This document shows, piece by piece, positions 1 through 10,439 of a stretch of 64,000 nucleotides of DNA (positions within the stretch are counted from its first letter, which is position 1; each line of letters opens with the position of its first letter). Source of the stretch: Burkholderia sp. Bp9142 (GTDB lineage: Bacteria; Pseudomonadota; Gammaproteobacteria; Burkholderiales; Burkholderiaceae); assembly GCF_003853415.1 (NCBI RefSeq), contig NZ_QTPP01000005.1:186001-250000 (forward strand), written 5' to 3'. A program made the translations under genes and the position numbers. A model generated the notes under the pieces. It made no database searches. It saw nothing but the letters and a program-made list of their open reading frames with translations, and had not been told where the DNA came from.

Positions 1-438
1 GCGACGACCGTGATCGAGGTCGGCGTCGACGTGCCGAACGCGTCGCTGATGGTGATCGAGCACGCGGAACGTTTCGGCCTCGCGCAGCTGCACCAGCTGC
101 GCGGCCGCGTCGGGCGCGGCACCGCGGCGTCGGTGTGCGTGCTGCTGTACACGGGCCCGCTGTCGCTCACCGGCCGCGAGCGGCTGAAGACGATGCGCGA
201 GACGACCGACGGCTTCGAGATCGCGCGGCGCGACCTCGAGATCCGCGGCCCCGGCGAATTCCTCGGCGCGCGCCAGTCCGGCGCGGCGATGCTGCGCTTC
301 GCGAACCTCGAGACGGACGGCTGGCTGATCGATCCGGCCCGCGACGCGGCGGCGCGACTGATCGCCGCGTATCCCGAGGTGGTCACGCAGCATCTCGCGC
401 GCTGGCTCGGCGCACGGGAGCAGTATCTGAAGGCTTGA
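1..438 (+). CDS. recG: ATP-dependent DNA helicase RecG, C-terminal fragment
   Basis: The reading frame is open from the first base, so only the last 145 residues are in the window. The fragment carries helicase motif VI (QLHQLRGRVGRG) and the conserved RecG C-terminal pattern GFEIARRDLEIRGPGEFLGARQSG. RecG is a double-stranded DNA translocase that remodels stalled replication forks and branch-migrates Holliday junctions. The promoter and start lie upstream, outside the window. It is followed by a 137-bp gap that holds the oxyR control region. No terminator is obvious directly after the stop. Confidence 0.93.
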   Translation, partial: ATTVIEVGVDVPNASLMVIEHAERFGLAQLHQLRGRVGRGTAASVCVLLYTGPLSLTGRERLKTMRETTDGFEIARRDLEIRGPGEFLGARQSGAAMLRFANLETDGWLIDPARDAAARLIAAYPEVVTQHLARWLGAREQYLKA

Positions 439-508
439 TTCGCGCCTTCGGGGTCGGATTTAAAACCGCCATTCAGCGCGTAATCAGCGTATCGCGATGC
501 AGAGAAAC

Positions 509-538
509 TTGGCGAACCGGTGCCAACGGGTGTATAAA
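509..538 (+). promoter_or_regulatory. Predicted sigma-70 promoter of oxyR
   Basis: TTGGCG at 509-514 and TATAAA at 533-538 are separated by 18 bp and lie about 40 bp before the oxyR start. The -10 overlaps the left end of an OxyR-type box, which would fit negative autoregulation. This is prediction by eye. Confidence 0.5.
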
Positions 539-570
539 TTAAACCTATCGCATGCATATCCCTGATTGAC
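534..570 (+). promoter_or_regulatory. OxyR-type binding site upstream of oxyR
   Basis: The known OxyR pattern is four ATAG/CTAT-like tetramers spaced by 7 bp, with T and A preferred inside each half. Here ATAA-N7-CTAT (534-548) fits the left half with one mismatch, including the internal T and A. The right half, ATAT-N7-TGAC (556-570), is weaker. The site covers the predicted -10 and the start region, as expected for a repressing, autoregulatory site. Confidence 0.55.
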
Positions 571-575
571 CCACA

Positions 576-1535
576 ATGACCCTGACTGAACTGAAGTACA
601 TCGTCGCGGTCGCGCGCGAGCGGCATTTCGGTCGCGCGGCCGAAGCATGCTTCGTGAGCCAGCCGACGCTGTCGGTGGCGATCAAGAAGCTGGAAGACGA
701 GCTCAACGTGCAGATTTTCGAGCGCGGCGCGAGCGAAGTGAGCGTGACGCCGATCGGCGACCAGATCGTCACGCAGGCGCAGCGCGTGCTCGAGCAGACC
801 TTCGCGATCAAGGAGATCGCGAAGCAGGGCAAGGACCCGCTCGTCGGCCCGTTCCGTCTCGGTGTGATCTACACGATCGGGCCGTACCTGCTGCCGACGC
901 TCGTCAAGCAGATGATCCAGCGCGTGCCGCAGATGCCGCTGATGCTGCAGGAGAATTACACGCTGAAGCTGCTCGAACTGCTGAAGCAGGGCGAGATCGA
1001 CGCCGCGATCATGGCGCTGCCGTTCCCCGAAACCGGCCTGATGGTGCGGCCGCTGTACGACGAGCCGTTCGTCGTCGCGCTGCCGGCAGGACACCCGTGG
1101 GAGAAGCGCGACGAGATCGACGCCGAGGATCTGAAGCAGGAAACCATGCTGCTGCTCGGCAACGGCCACTGCTTCCGCGATCACGTGCTGGGCGTGTGCC
1201 CGGAGCTGATGCGCTTCTCGCAGACGGCCGACGGCATCCAGAAGACCTTCGAGGGCTCGTCGCTCGAGACGATTCGCCACATGGTCGCGAGCGGCGTCGG
1301 CATCACGGTGCTGCCGCGGATGTCGGTCGCCGAGATCGGCCCGCGTGCGAACGGCCCCGACGCCGAGCTGCTGTCGTACGTGCCGTTCAACGAGCCGGTG
1401 CCGGATCGCCGCGTCGTGCTGGTGTGGCGCAAGAGCTTCACGCGGATGCCCGCGATCGATGCGATCAGCGAGGCGATCGCTGCGTGCGATCTCCCGGGCG
1501 TCGCGAAGCTCGACATGCCGGCGACGATGAACTGA
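576..1535 (+). CDS. oxyR: OxyR, LysR-family peroxide-sensing regulator
   Basis: This 319-residue LysR-type protein has an N-terminal winged helix-turn-helix (residues about 1-60, with the typical RAAEACFVSQPTLSVAIKKLE) and a substrate-binding-like effector domain. The redox pair is visible as Cys199 and Cys208 in GHCFRDHVLGVC, the same positions and spacing as in E. coli OxyR, so peroxide sensing by disulfide formation is well supported. The start at 576 keeps the helix-turn-helix complete. It lies directly upstream of katG and dps. OxyR-type boxes precede both oxyR and katG, making it the likely local regulator. A strong terminator follows. Confidence 0.96.
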   Translation: MTLTELKYIVAVARERHFGRAAEACFVSQPTLSVAIKKLEDELNVQIFERGASEVSVTPIGDQIVTQAQRVLEQTFAIKEIAKQGKDPLVGPFRLGVIYTIGPYLLPTLVKQMIQRVPQMPLMLQENYTLKLLELLKQGEIDAAIMALPFPETGLMVRPLYDEPFVVALPAGHPWEKRDEIDAEDLKQETMLLLGNGHCFRDHVLGVCPELMRFSQTADGIQKTFEGSSLETIRHMVASGVGITVLPRMSVAEIGPRANGPDAELLSYVPFNEPVPDRRVVLVWRKSFTRMPAIDAISEAIAACDLPGVAKLDMPATMN

Positions 1536-1570
1536 GCGCACCGCGGCATGCATGCGTGACGGCACGATGA

Positions 1571-1599
1571 ACGGGGCCTTGCGGCCCCGTTTATTTTTT
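1571..1599 (+). terminator. Rho-independent terminator of oxyR
   Basis: ACGGGGCC-TTGC-GGCCCCGT forms a perfect 8-bp stem with a 4-nt loop, followed by a T-rich tract. It separates oxyR transcription from the katG promoter just downstream. Confidence 0.85.
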
Positions 1600-1607
1600 C
1601 CTATCGC

Positions 1608-1655
1608 ATAGATGAAATTTATCAAATTCAAATATTAGATAGATTGACCTAGAAT
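1608..1655 (+). promoter_or_regulatory. OxyR-type box and promoter of katG
   Basis: ATAG-N7-TTAT-N7-AAAT-N7-AGAT (1608-1644) has the exact four-tetramer, 7-bp spacing of OxyR sites. The left half differs from the consensus at only one position, and the internal T and A are kept in both halves. A promoter reading TTCAAA (1627-1632), 17 bp, TAGAAT (1650-1655) overlaps it, so the box covers the -35 region, the arrangement used for OxyR activation. The predicted start of transcription is about 1662, giving a katG leader of roughly 345 nt. Confidence 0.7.
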
Positions 1656-1670
1656 TCTCCTCATGGATCG

Positions 1671-1700
1671 GCGTGCGGATCGAACGCACGATCCGCACGC
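1671..1700 (+). other. Perfect stem-loop in the predicted katG leader
   Basis: GCGTGCGGATCG (1671-1682) pairs perfectly with CGATCCGCACGC (1689-1700) over 12 bp around a 6-nt loop. It would form about 10 nt into the predicted katG transcript. No T tract follows, so it is not a simple terminator. Its role is unknown; leader stability or post-transcriptional control are possible. Confidence 0.6.
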
Positions 1701-1727
1701 TGAATGCAAGCGTCAAAGGAGGATGTC

Positions 1728-1865
1728 ATGATGCGGTCGGTATTGCAGCATGCGCAGCGGAACATCCCGCCGCGCAACGAGGTCGTAAATCGTGCCAGGG
1801 CGGCGGCCCGCAGCCTGCGCCCGATTGCGTTCGCGTACCTGGCGGACCGTGTATACGGTGGATGA
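1728..1865 (+). CDS. Possible 45-residue ORF in the katG leader
   Basis: An ATG-ATG start is preceded at 7 bp by AAAGGAGG, close to an ideal ribosome binding site and better than that of most genes here. The product starts MMRSVLQHAQRNIPPR and ends YLADRVYGG. It is arginine-rich, has no signal or membrane segment, and I do not recognise it. It ends about 140 bp before katG and lies inside the predicted OxyR-controlled leader. It may be a real small protein, a translated leader, or chance. Confidence 0.45.
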   Translation: MMRSVLQHAQRNIPPRNEVVNRARAAARSLRPIAFAYLADRVYGG

Positions 1866-1995
1866 GTGCCGCCGCACGCCGGTCCGGTGTTCCGCACCCG
1901 ACACCCCGCGGCACGACAGAACCACCCCGTTCCGTTTTATTCCCCGCAAGGCTCCACGAACCGCGTCCGGCAAGTGGGGGCCTACGAGCAAGTAA

Positions 1996-4194
<2,199 letters not shown>

Positions 4195-4216
4195 ATGTCG
4201 TGATGCGTTAGCGCAG

Positions 4217-4232
4217 TCACGTTGCAACGTGA
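4217..4232. repeat. 16-bp perfect palindrome after katG
   Basis: TCACGTTGCAACGTGA is a perfect inverted repeat beginning 22 bp after the katG stop. Its core CGTTGCAACG recurs in another 16-bp palindrome at 13468-13483. It abuts the katG terminator. No known binding protein is assigned. Confidence 0.6.
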
Positions 4233-4262
4233 AACGGCCGGTCGCACGACCGGCCGTTTTTT
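4232..4262 (+). terminator. Rho-independent terminator after katG
   Basis: AAACGGCCGGTCG is followed after 2 nt by its perfect complement CGACCGGCCGTTT and a T run. It would at least partly separate katG from dps transcription. Confidence 0.85.
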
Positions 4263-4298
4263 CTTCCGGTTCAAGGTCTTGTCGAAGGAGTGACGACC

Positions 4299-4437
4299 AT
4301 GACGCACATGATGCTGACCATGCGCGCCGCGTTCGCGGCGCATCGTCGGTTTCGCGATCGTCATCGGCGGTGCGGCCGAGCTGGCCGCGCAGGCGCTGCA
4401 CGCGCTCGCGCCGATCGTCTCGGGTGCCGGCGGCTGA
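4299..4437 (+). pseudogene. Small putative membrane-protein gene with apparent frameshift
   Basis: AAGGAG (4285-4290) precedes an ATG at 4299 that opens MTHMMLTMRAAFAAHR. From about 4342 the sequence reads convincingly only in another frame, as IVGFAIVIGGAAELAAQALH and on to GAGG with a stop at 4435-4437. Joining the two gives a compact protein of about 46 residues with one hydrophobic helix, but a single-base shift separates the parts near 4339-4345. In the first frame the tail becomes arginine-rich and unlike a protein. It may be a decayed gene, a sequencing error or a programmed shift. I do not recognise the family. Confidence 0.4.
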
Positions 4438-4556
4438 GCGCAGGGATTGGCCTGCCGCGCTAGACTGGCGAGTCGCGAACGGATGCCGCGCGACGCGGCA
4501 TGCGGATTGCTCGACGCACTTCGCCGGTTCAACGTTTCGAATGAGGAGTCCCGAAG

Positions 4557-5045
4557 ATGGCCAAGAAAGGCAACGCCACGCAGATCAACATCGGCATCAG
4601 CGACAAGGACCGCAGGAAGATCGCGGACGGCCTGTCGCGCCTGCTTGCCGATACGTTTTCGCTGTATCTGAAGACCCACAACTTCCACTGGAACGTCACG
4701 GGGCCGATGTTCAATACGCTGCACCTGATGTTCGAGGAGCAGTACAACGAACTGTGGCTCGCGGTCGACTCGGTCGCCGAGCGCATTCGCACGCTCGGTG
4801 TCGTCGCGCCGGGCACGTTCGCGGATTTCGCGAAGCTGTCGTCGGTGCCGGAAGCGAACGGCGTGCCGGCAGCCGAAGAGATGATCCGCCAGCTCGTCGA
4901 AGGGCACGAAACCGTCGTGCGCACCGCGCGCGATATCTTCCCGATCGCCGACGCGGCGAGCGACGAGCCGACCGCCGACCTCTTGACGCAGCGCCTGCAG
5001 ACGCATGAAAAGACCGCGTGGATGCTGCGGTCGCTCCTCGCGTAA
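4557..5045 (+). CDS. dps: Dps, DNA-protecting ferritin-like protein
   Basis: The 162-residue four-helix protein carries the Dps signature [10 protein letters not shown]. Candidate ferroxidase residues are His44, His56, Glu60, Asp71 and Glu75, aligning with those of E. coli Dps. Dps dodecamers oxidise Fe(II) with hydrogen peroxide and coat DNA, limiting Fenton damage in the cytoplasm. The lysine-rich N-terminus could contribute to DNA contact. GAGGAG before the ATG supports the start. Its position after katG suggests co-regulation by OxyR; in B. pseudomallei a katG-dpsA arrangement is known. The intervening terminator implies a second promoter or read-through. Confidence 0.95.
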   Translation: MAKKGNATQINIGISDKDRRKIADGLSRLLADTFSLYLKTHNFHWNVTGPMFNTLHLMFEEQYNELWLAVDSVAERIRTLGVVAPGTFADFAKLSSVPEANGVPAAEEMIRQLVEGHETVVRTARDIFPIADAASDEPTADLLTQRLQTHEKTAWMLRSLLA

Positions 5046-5283
5046 GTCGGTGCGGCCGGTCCCGCGCCATGCGGCCGGCACGAGCGGGTGTCCGACCTCG
5101 GACCGGGGCCGGGTACCACCTGCCAGGCATCTGTCCCTTGATTGACGCGCGGGATTGCCCGGCCGCCTGCAGCGGGCCCGGGCGGGCCGCGCGCGCAGCG
5201 GCACCCGGTCGCGGGCCGTCCCGACATGACGCGGACGGCCGCTCGGCTCTAAAATGCCGGGGTTATCTTCCCGGTGCTTCGCC

Positions 5284-6156
5284 ATGCTTGCCCGCTTTCC
5301 CCTGTATCTGCGGCTCGTCCGGATGGACAAGCCGATCGGCAGCCTGCTGCTGCTCTGGCCGACGCTCAACGCACTGTGGATCGCGTCGGACGGCCATCCG
5401 CGCTGGCCGCTGCTCGTGATCTTCGTGCTCGGCACGCTGCTGATGCGCTCGGCCGGCTGCGCGATGAACGACTATGCCGACCGCGATTTCGATCGCCACG
5501 TGAAGCGCACGGCCGACCGGCCGCTGACGTCGGGCAAGATCCGCGCATGGGAAGCCGTCGCGATCGCGGTGGTGCTGGCGTTCATCTCGTTCCTGCTGAT
5601 CCTGCCGCTCAATACGCTGACGAAAGAGCTGTCGGTCGTCGCGCTGTTCGTCGCCGGCTCGTATCCGTTCATGAAGCGTTTCTTCGCGATTCCGCAGGCG
5701 TATCTCGGCATCGCGTTCGGCTTCGGCATCCCGATGGCGTTCGCGGCCGTGCAGGACACGGTGCCGATGCTCGCGTGGGTGATGCTGGTTGCGAACATCT
5801 TCTGGTCGGTCGCGTACGACACCGAATACGCGATGGTCGACCGCGACGACGACATCAAGATCGGCATTCGCACGTCCGCGCTCACGTTCGGCCGCTTCGA
5901 CGTCGCGGCCGTCATGCTGTGCTATGCGGTGACGCTCGGCATCTACGTGTGGATCGGCGTGACGCTCGGCTTCGGCCTCGCATACTGGGCCGGCTGGGCC
6001 GCGGCGGTCGGCTGCGCGCTGTATCACTACACGCTGATCAAGGGCCGCGAGCGGATGCCGTGCTTCGCGGCGTTCCGGCACAACAACTGGCTCGGCGGCG
6101 TGCTGTTCGCGGGGATCGCCGCGCACTACCTGCTGGCGGGTCCGGCGGGCAACTGA
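5284..6156 (+). CDS. ubiA: UbiA, 4-hydroxybenzoate octaprenyltransferase
   Basis: From the ATG at 5284 the protein is 290 residues, matching E. coli UbiA. An in-frame upstream start at 5254 would add ten untypical residues. It is an integral inner-membrane prenyltransferase with several hydrophobic helices. The two aspartate-rich motifs that bind Mg-diphosphate are NDYADRDFD and [12 protein letters not shown]. It joins 4-hydroxybenzoate to the polyprenyl chain, the second step of ubiquinone synthesis. A TAAAAT element at 5250-5255 could be its -10. The 238 bp between dps and this start hold no other gene that I can support. Confidence 0.95.
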   Translation: MLARFPLYLRLVRMDKPIGSLLLLWPTLNALWIASDGHPRWPLLVIFVLGTLLMRSAGCAMNDYADRDFDRHVKRTADRPLTSGKIRAWEAVAIAVVLAFISFLLILPLNTLTKELSVVALFVAGSYPFMKRFFAIPQAYLGIAFGFGIPMAFAAVQDTVPMLAWVMLVANIFWSVAYDTEYAMVDRDDDIKIGIRTSALTFGRFDVAAVMLCYAVTLGIYVWIGVTLGFGLAYWAGWAAAVGCALYHYTLIKGRERMPCFAAFRHNNWLGGVLFAGIAAHYLLAGPAGN

Positions 6157-6185
6157 AACGGCTGCGCGCCCCCGGCGCGCGATGC

Positions 6186-6219
6186 CAACAAAAAAGCGGC
6201 CGAGGCCGCTTTTTTGTTG
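6186..6219. terminator. Bidirectional terminator between ubiA and proC
   Basis: CAACAAAAAAGCGGCC, a 2-nt gap and the perfect complement form a 16-bp stem with A6 on one side and T6 on the other. It can therefore end ubiA on the plus strand and proC on the minus strand. Confidence 0.9.
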
Positions 6220-6252
6220 CCGGTGCCGTAAGCACGGCGAAGGTCGCTGCCC

Positions 6253-7065
6253 TTACGCGCGGCCGAGCTCGTCGCCCATTTCCTTCGCACGCGCCTCGGC
6301 TGCGAGCGCGCCGCGCACGATCGCTTCCTTCACGCCCTGCGCGTCGAACGACGCGAGCGCGGCGGCCGTCGTGCCGCCCTTCGACGTCACGCGCTCGCGC
6401 AGCACGCTTGCCGGCTCGCCCGATTGCGCGGCGAGCTGCGCGGCGCCCGCGAACGTCGCGACCGCGAGCGCGCGGCCCTGTTCGTCGTTCATGCCGAGGC
6501 GGCGCGCGGCTTCCTGCAGCGCTTCGATGAAATAGAACACGTAGGCCGGACCGCTGCCCGAGATCGCCGTGACCGCGTCGAGCTGCGCTTCGTCGTCGAA
6601 CCACACGATCTCGCCGACCGCGCCGAGCACGTTCGATGCAAGCTCGCGACCGGCCGCGTCGACGCCCGGCAGCGCGGCGAGACCCGTCACGCCCATGCCG
6701 ACGAGCGCGGGCGTGTTCGGCATCGTGCGCACGACACGCGCGTAGTCGCCGAGCCAGCGGGCGAGGTCGGTGCCGCGGATGCCGGCCGCGATGCTGATCA
6801 CGAGCTGCGATTTCAGATGCGGCGCGAGCGCCTGCGCGACGTCCTTCAGCACCTGCGGCTTCACCGCGAGCACGATCGCGTCGTAGTCCGCGAGCGTCGC
6901 GTCGACGGCCGCGCCGGTGCGGATGCCGAATTGCTGCGCGGCGCGCGCGCGGGCGTCCTCGTTGACGTCGATGGCATACAGGCCGTCAGCCGCGACGCCG
7001 CGCTTGATCAGGCCGCCGATCAGGGCCGCGGCCATGTTGCCGCCGCCGATGAATGCGATTTTCAT
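6253..7065 (-). CDS. proC: ProC, pyrroline-5-carboxylate reductase
   Basis: The 270-residue protein starts MKIAFIGGGNMAAALIGGL, the Rossmann NAD(P)H-binding motif. It contains the conserved C-terminal dimerisation region with ITAISGSGPAYVFYFIEAL and TSKGGTTAAAL. It performs the last step of proline synthesis, reducing 1-pyrroline-5-carboxylate to proline. It lies 50 bp downstream of yggS on the same strand; the yggS-proC pairing is widespread in bacteria and suggests one operon. Confidence 0.95.
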   Translation of the reverse strand: MKIAFIGGGNMAAALIGGLIKRGVAADGLYAIDVNEDARARAAQQFGIRTGAAVDATLADYDAIVLAVKPQVLKDVAQALAPHLKSQLVISIAAGIRGTDLARWLGDYARVVRTMPNTPALVGMGVTGLAALPGVDAAGRELASNVLGAVGEIVWFDDEAQLDAVTAISGSGPAYVFYFIEALQEAARRLGMNDEQGRALAVATFAGAAQLAAQSGEPASVLRERVTSKGGTTAAALASFDAQGVKEAIVRGALAAEARAKEMGDELGRA

Positions 7066-7115
7066 GATGTCCGATTGAGCAGGTGAGTGAACGGAAAGGC
7101 GGAAAAGGGCGGCGC

Positions 7116-7814
7116 TCAGTGCGAATAGTCGCGTGCGCCGAAGATTGCGGTGCCGACGCGCACGATCGTCGCGCCTTCGAGCACCGCGGCTTCGAGATCG
7201 GCGGACATGCCCATCGACAACGTGTCGAGCGGCAGGCCTTCCGCACGCAGCGTATCGAACAGCGCACGCAGCGCACGATGCGGCGCGCGTTGCGCGTCGG
7301 TATCGCCGGCCGGTTCGGGAATCGCCATCAGGCCGCGCAGGCGCAGCATCGGCAGCGCGGCGACCGCGCGCGCGACCTCGGCCACGTCGGCCGGCGCGAC
7401 GCCGCTCTTCGACGCCTCGCCGCTGATGTTCACCTGCACGCACACGTTGAGCGGCGGCAGGTGCGCGGGGCGCTGTTCGGCGAGGCGCTGCGCGATCTTC
7501 AGCCGGTCGACCGAATGGACCCAGTCGAACCGCTCGGCGACCGGGCGCGTCTTGTTCGATTGCAGCGGCCCGATGAAATGCCATTCGAGCCCGGCGCGCA
7601 GATCCGCGAGCGCGTCGATCTTGTCGATCGATTCCTGCACGTAGTTTTCGCCGAACGCGCGTTGTCCGGCCGCATGGGCGGCGCGCACGTCGTCGGCGGG
7701 AAACGTCTTCGACACGGCGAGCAGCGTGACGGTGGCGGGATCGCGGCCGGCCGCGCGGGCGGCGTCGGCGATGCGGCGGTGAACGGAGTCGAGACGGGCG
7801 GCGAAATCGGACAT
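7116..7814 (-). CDS. yggS: YggS family PLP homeostasis protein
   Basis: This 232-residue single-domain alanine-racemase-like barrel carries the PLP-lysine motif LLAVSKTFP near residue 36. It also has the family patterns FGENYVQE, WHFIGPLQSNK, VNISGEASKSG and LSMGMSADLEAA. Members bind pyridoxal phosphate without known catalysis and help keep free PLP and amino/keto-acid pools in balance. The start MSDFAARL at 7814 is typical. It is first of a probable two-gene operon with proC. Confidence 0.94.
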   Translation of the reverse strand: MSDFAARLDSVHRRIADAARAAGRDPATVTLLAVSKTFPADDVRAAHAAGQRAFGENYVQESIDKIDALADLRAGLEWHFIGPLQSNKTRPVAERFDWVHSVDRLKIAQRLAEQRPAHLPPLNVCVQVNISGEASKSGVAPADVAEVARAVAALPMLRLRGLMAIPEPAGDTDAQRAPHRALRALFDTLRAEGLPLDTLSMGMSADLEAAVLEGATIVRVGTAIFGARDYSH

Positions 7815-7948
7815 GACGGGCACGGAAGCAGGCACGGGAAGCGAATGCGGCGGCGAATACCGCGGCGGATGCGGCACGGCACGCGCCGCATCGATTCGCT
7901 CATTATACGGACGGGATGCCGTGCGCGACCGGCCGGGCCGGCGCCGCG

Positions 7949-9175
7949 CTAGCCGTACAGCAGATGCTCGACGAGCTGGATCCAGTGCACGACCGGAATC
8001 TGCGTGCCGCTTTGCAGATGCGCGATGCAGCCCACGTTGCCGGACACGATCATTTGCGGCTCGAGTGCCTGCAGCTTCAGCAGCTTCTGCTTGCGCAGCC
8101 GGTACGACAGCGACGGCTGCGTCAGCGAATAGGTACCGGCCGACCCGCAGCACAGATGGCTGTCGGCCGGCAGCCGCACCTCGATGCCGAGCGTCTCGAG
8201 CAGGCGCTCGACCTTGCCGCGCGACTGCTGGCCGTGCTGCAGCGTGCACGGCGGGTGGTACGCGACCGTATGGATCGCGCGGCGCCGCGCGAGCGTCGCG
8301 ATCTCGGCCTCGAACGCGAGCAGCACGTCGGAGATGTCGCGCGTGAGCGCGACGATGCGCCGCGCCTTCTCCGCATAGGCCGGATCGTCGCGCAGCAGGT
8401 GCGCATATTCGAGCACCGTCGCGCCGCAGCCCGATGCGTTCATCACGATCGCTTCGGCGCCTTGCTCGACATACGGCCACCATGCATCGATGTTGCGGCG
8501 TGCGTCGGCGAGCGCTTCGTCGTGATAGTTCAGGTGCAGGCGGATCGCGCCGCAGCAGCCCGCGTCGGGTGCGACGATCGTTTCGACGCCGAGCGCGTCG
8601 AGCACGCGCGCGGTCGCGATGTTGATGTTCGGCAGCATCGACGGCTGCACGCAGCCGCCGAGCATCAGCATCTTGCGCGGATGCGTGCGCTGTGGCCATT
8701 CGAGCAGCCTCGTGCGCGGCGGCACCTTGTCGCGCAGCCGCTTCGGCAAGAGCGGCCGCACGTGCTGGCCGAGCCGCATGAGCGGCGAGAACAGCGCCGC
8801 GTTCGGCACGACGCTCGCGAGCAGGCGGCGCACGAGCCGCTGCTGCACGGGGCGCTGCACTTGCGCCTCGACGTGCTTGCGGCCGATTTCGACGAGCCGG
8901 CCGTACTGGACGCCCGACGGGCAGGTCGTCTCGCAGCTGCGGCAGGTGAGGCAGCGGTCGAGGTGCTGCTGCGTGCTGCGCGTGACCGGCGCGCCTTCGA
9001 CCATCTGCTTGATCAGGTAGATACGCCCGCGCGGGCCGTCGAGTTCGTCGCCGAGCAGCTGGTAGGTCGGGCACGTCGCGGTGCAGAAGCCGCAATGCAC
9101 GCACTTGCGCAGGATCGCGTCGGCCTCGTCGCCGTCGGGCGTGTTGCGGATGAAATCGGCGAGGTTCGTTTGCAT
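7949..9175 (-). CDS. glcF: GlcF, glycolate oxidase iron-sulfur subunit
   Basis: The 408-residue protein has two 4Fe-4S motifs near the N-terminus, CVHCGFCTATCP and CLTCRSCETTCP. They are followed by two CCG-type cysteine-rich domains (DAGCCGA and HLCCGSAG) typical of GlcF and heterodisulfide-reductase-like subunits. It passes electrons from the flavin subunits toward the respiratory chain. Its start lies 7 bp after the glcE stop, so the two are translationally close. It ends the glcD-glcE-glcF series on the minus strand. Confidence 0.95.
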   Translation of the reverse strand: MQTNLADFIRNTPDGDEADAILRKCVHCGFCTATCPTYQLLGDELDGPRGRIYLIKQMVEGAPVTRSTQQHLDRCLTCRSCETTCPSGVQYGRLVEIGRKHVEAQVQRPVQQRLVRRLLASVVPNAALFSPLMRLGQHVRPLLPKRLRDKVPPRTRLLEWPQRTHPRKMLMLGGCVQPSMLPNINIATARVLDALGVETIVAPDAGCCGAIRLHLNYHDEALADARRNIDAWWPYVEQGAEAIVMNASGCGATVLEYAHLLRDDPAYAEKARRIVALTRDISDVLLAFEAEIATLARRRAIHTVAYHPPCTLQHGQQSRGKVERLLETLGIEVRLPADSHLCCGSAGTYSLTQPSLSYRLRKQKLLKLQALEPQMIVSGNVGCIAHLQSGTQIPVVHWIQLVEHLLYG

Positions 9176-9182
9176 CGAGCCC

Positions 9183-10271
9183 TCAGAGATCGGGGTAGAG
9201 CCGGCCGCGGTTGAAGATGCGCGCGGGATCGAACGCAGCCTTCAGCCCGCGGTGAATTTTCATCAGCGGCGCGGGCAGCGGCGTGAACACGCCCGCGCTG
9301 CGGTCGTAGGACTCGCCCGCGCGGAACAGCGTCGCATGGCCGCCGGCCTGCTTCGCGCTCATGCGTACCGTCTGCGCATCGGCGTCGGTGATCCACCAGC
9401 GCTGCGCGCCGCCCCATTCCATCAGCTGGGTGCCGGGCAGGTGCATCGGTTCGGTGATCGACGGCAGCGCGAGGCGCCACAGCGCATAGCCGGGCGGGAT
9501 CCCGTTGAAGAACGGGTCGGTGTGCTCGCGCACGCCGGCCCAGAAGCGTTCGGCCTCGACCGCGTCGACGACTTCGCCGCCGAGCAGCGTCTTCGCCGAT
9601 TTCACGGCGGCCTCGGCCCCCGACAGCCGCAGCACCAGCGTACCGTTGCGCCAGGCGCTCGCGCTGACGGGCAGCGGATGGCCGCCCCATTCGTTGAGCT
9701 TGCGCACCGCGTCGGTCGCGGTCATCTCGAACTTCAGCGTGACTTCGGCGACCGGCACGGGCAGCACCTTGATCGACAGGTCGAGCATCAGCCCGAGCGT
9801 GCCGAGCGCGCCGGCCATCAGCCGCGACACGTCGTAGCCGGCCACGTTCTTCACGACCTGCCCGCCGAAGCGCAACACTTCGCCGCGGCCGTTCATCAGC
9901 GTGACGCCCAGCACGAAATCGCGCGGCGCGCCGCAGGCCGCGCGGCGCGGGCCCGCGAGGCCGGCCGCGATGCAGCCGCCGACGGTGGCCGCGCGGCCGA
10001 AGTGCGGCGGCTCGAACGGCAGCATCTGGCCGCACTCGTCGAGGACGGTTTCAAGCTGCGCGAGCGGCGTGCCCGCGCGGACCGTGACGACGAGTTCGGC
10101 CGGGTCGTACGACACGATGCCCTGAAACGCGCGCGTGTCGAGTATTTCGCCGTCCAGCGCCTGGCCGTACCAGTCCTTGGTGCCGCCGCCGCGAATCCGC
10201 AGCGGCTGACCGTCGGCACTGGCGGCGCGAATGCGCTCGGCCCATCCGGCGACGATGTCGTCCTCTTCCAT
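9183..10271 (-). CDS. glcE: GlcE, glycolate oxidase FAD-binding subunit
   Basis: At 362 residues it is a short FAD-linked oxidase (PCMH-type) subunit. The FAD-binding region begins at PLRIRGGGTKDWYG and continues through GRAATVGGCIAAGLAGPRR and GGQVVKNVAGYDVSRLMAG. It has the GlcE C-terminal pattern HRGLKAAFDPARIFNRGRLYPDL. With GlcD and GlcF it oxidises glycolate to glyoxylate. It follows glcD after a 168-bp gap that shows no convincing gene or terminator. Confidence 0.94.
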   Translation of the reverse strand: MEEDDIVAGWAERIRAASADGQPLRIRGGGTKDWYGQALDGEILDTRAFQGIVSYDPAELVVTVRAGTPLAQLETVLDECGQMLPFEPPHFGRAATVGGCIAAGLAGPRRAACGAPRDFVLGVTLMNGRGEVLRFGGQVVKNVAGYDVSRLMAGALGTLGLMLDLSIKVLPVPVAEVTLKFEMTATDAVRKLNEWGGHPLPVSASAWRNGTLVLRLSGAEAAVKSAKTLLGGEVVDAVEAERFWAGVREHTDPFFNGIPPGYALWRLALPSITEPMHLPGTQLMEWGGAQRWWITDADAQTVRMSAKQAGGHATLFRAGESYDRSAGVFTPLPAPLMKIHRGLKAAFDPARIFNRGRLYPDL

Positions 10272-10439
10272 GTTCTGTTGCTGCCTCGTCTTGTTGTCCG
10301 GTCGATTGTACCGGGGTGGCGCGAATCCACATCGCGACTATCCCTAAGCCCCGTATCACGAAGGCATGCAGGCACCGCCGCGCGCACGGCCGACGCGCGG
10401 GCAGGGCGATACGTCGCGGCCCGCGCAACCGCGCGGCGC

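Noticed and set aside
4229..5008. 259-codon plus-strand frame spanning the katG-dps gap
   Set aside because: Shadow frame overlapping dps with Arg-rich composition and no motif.
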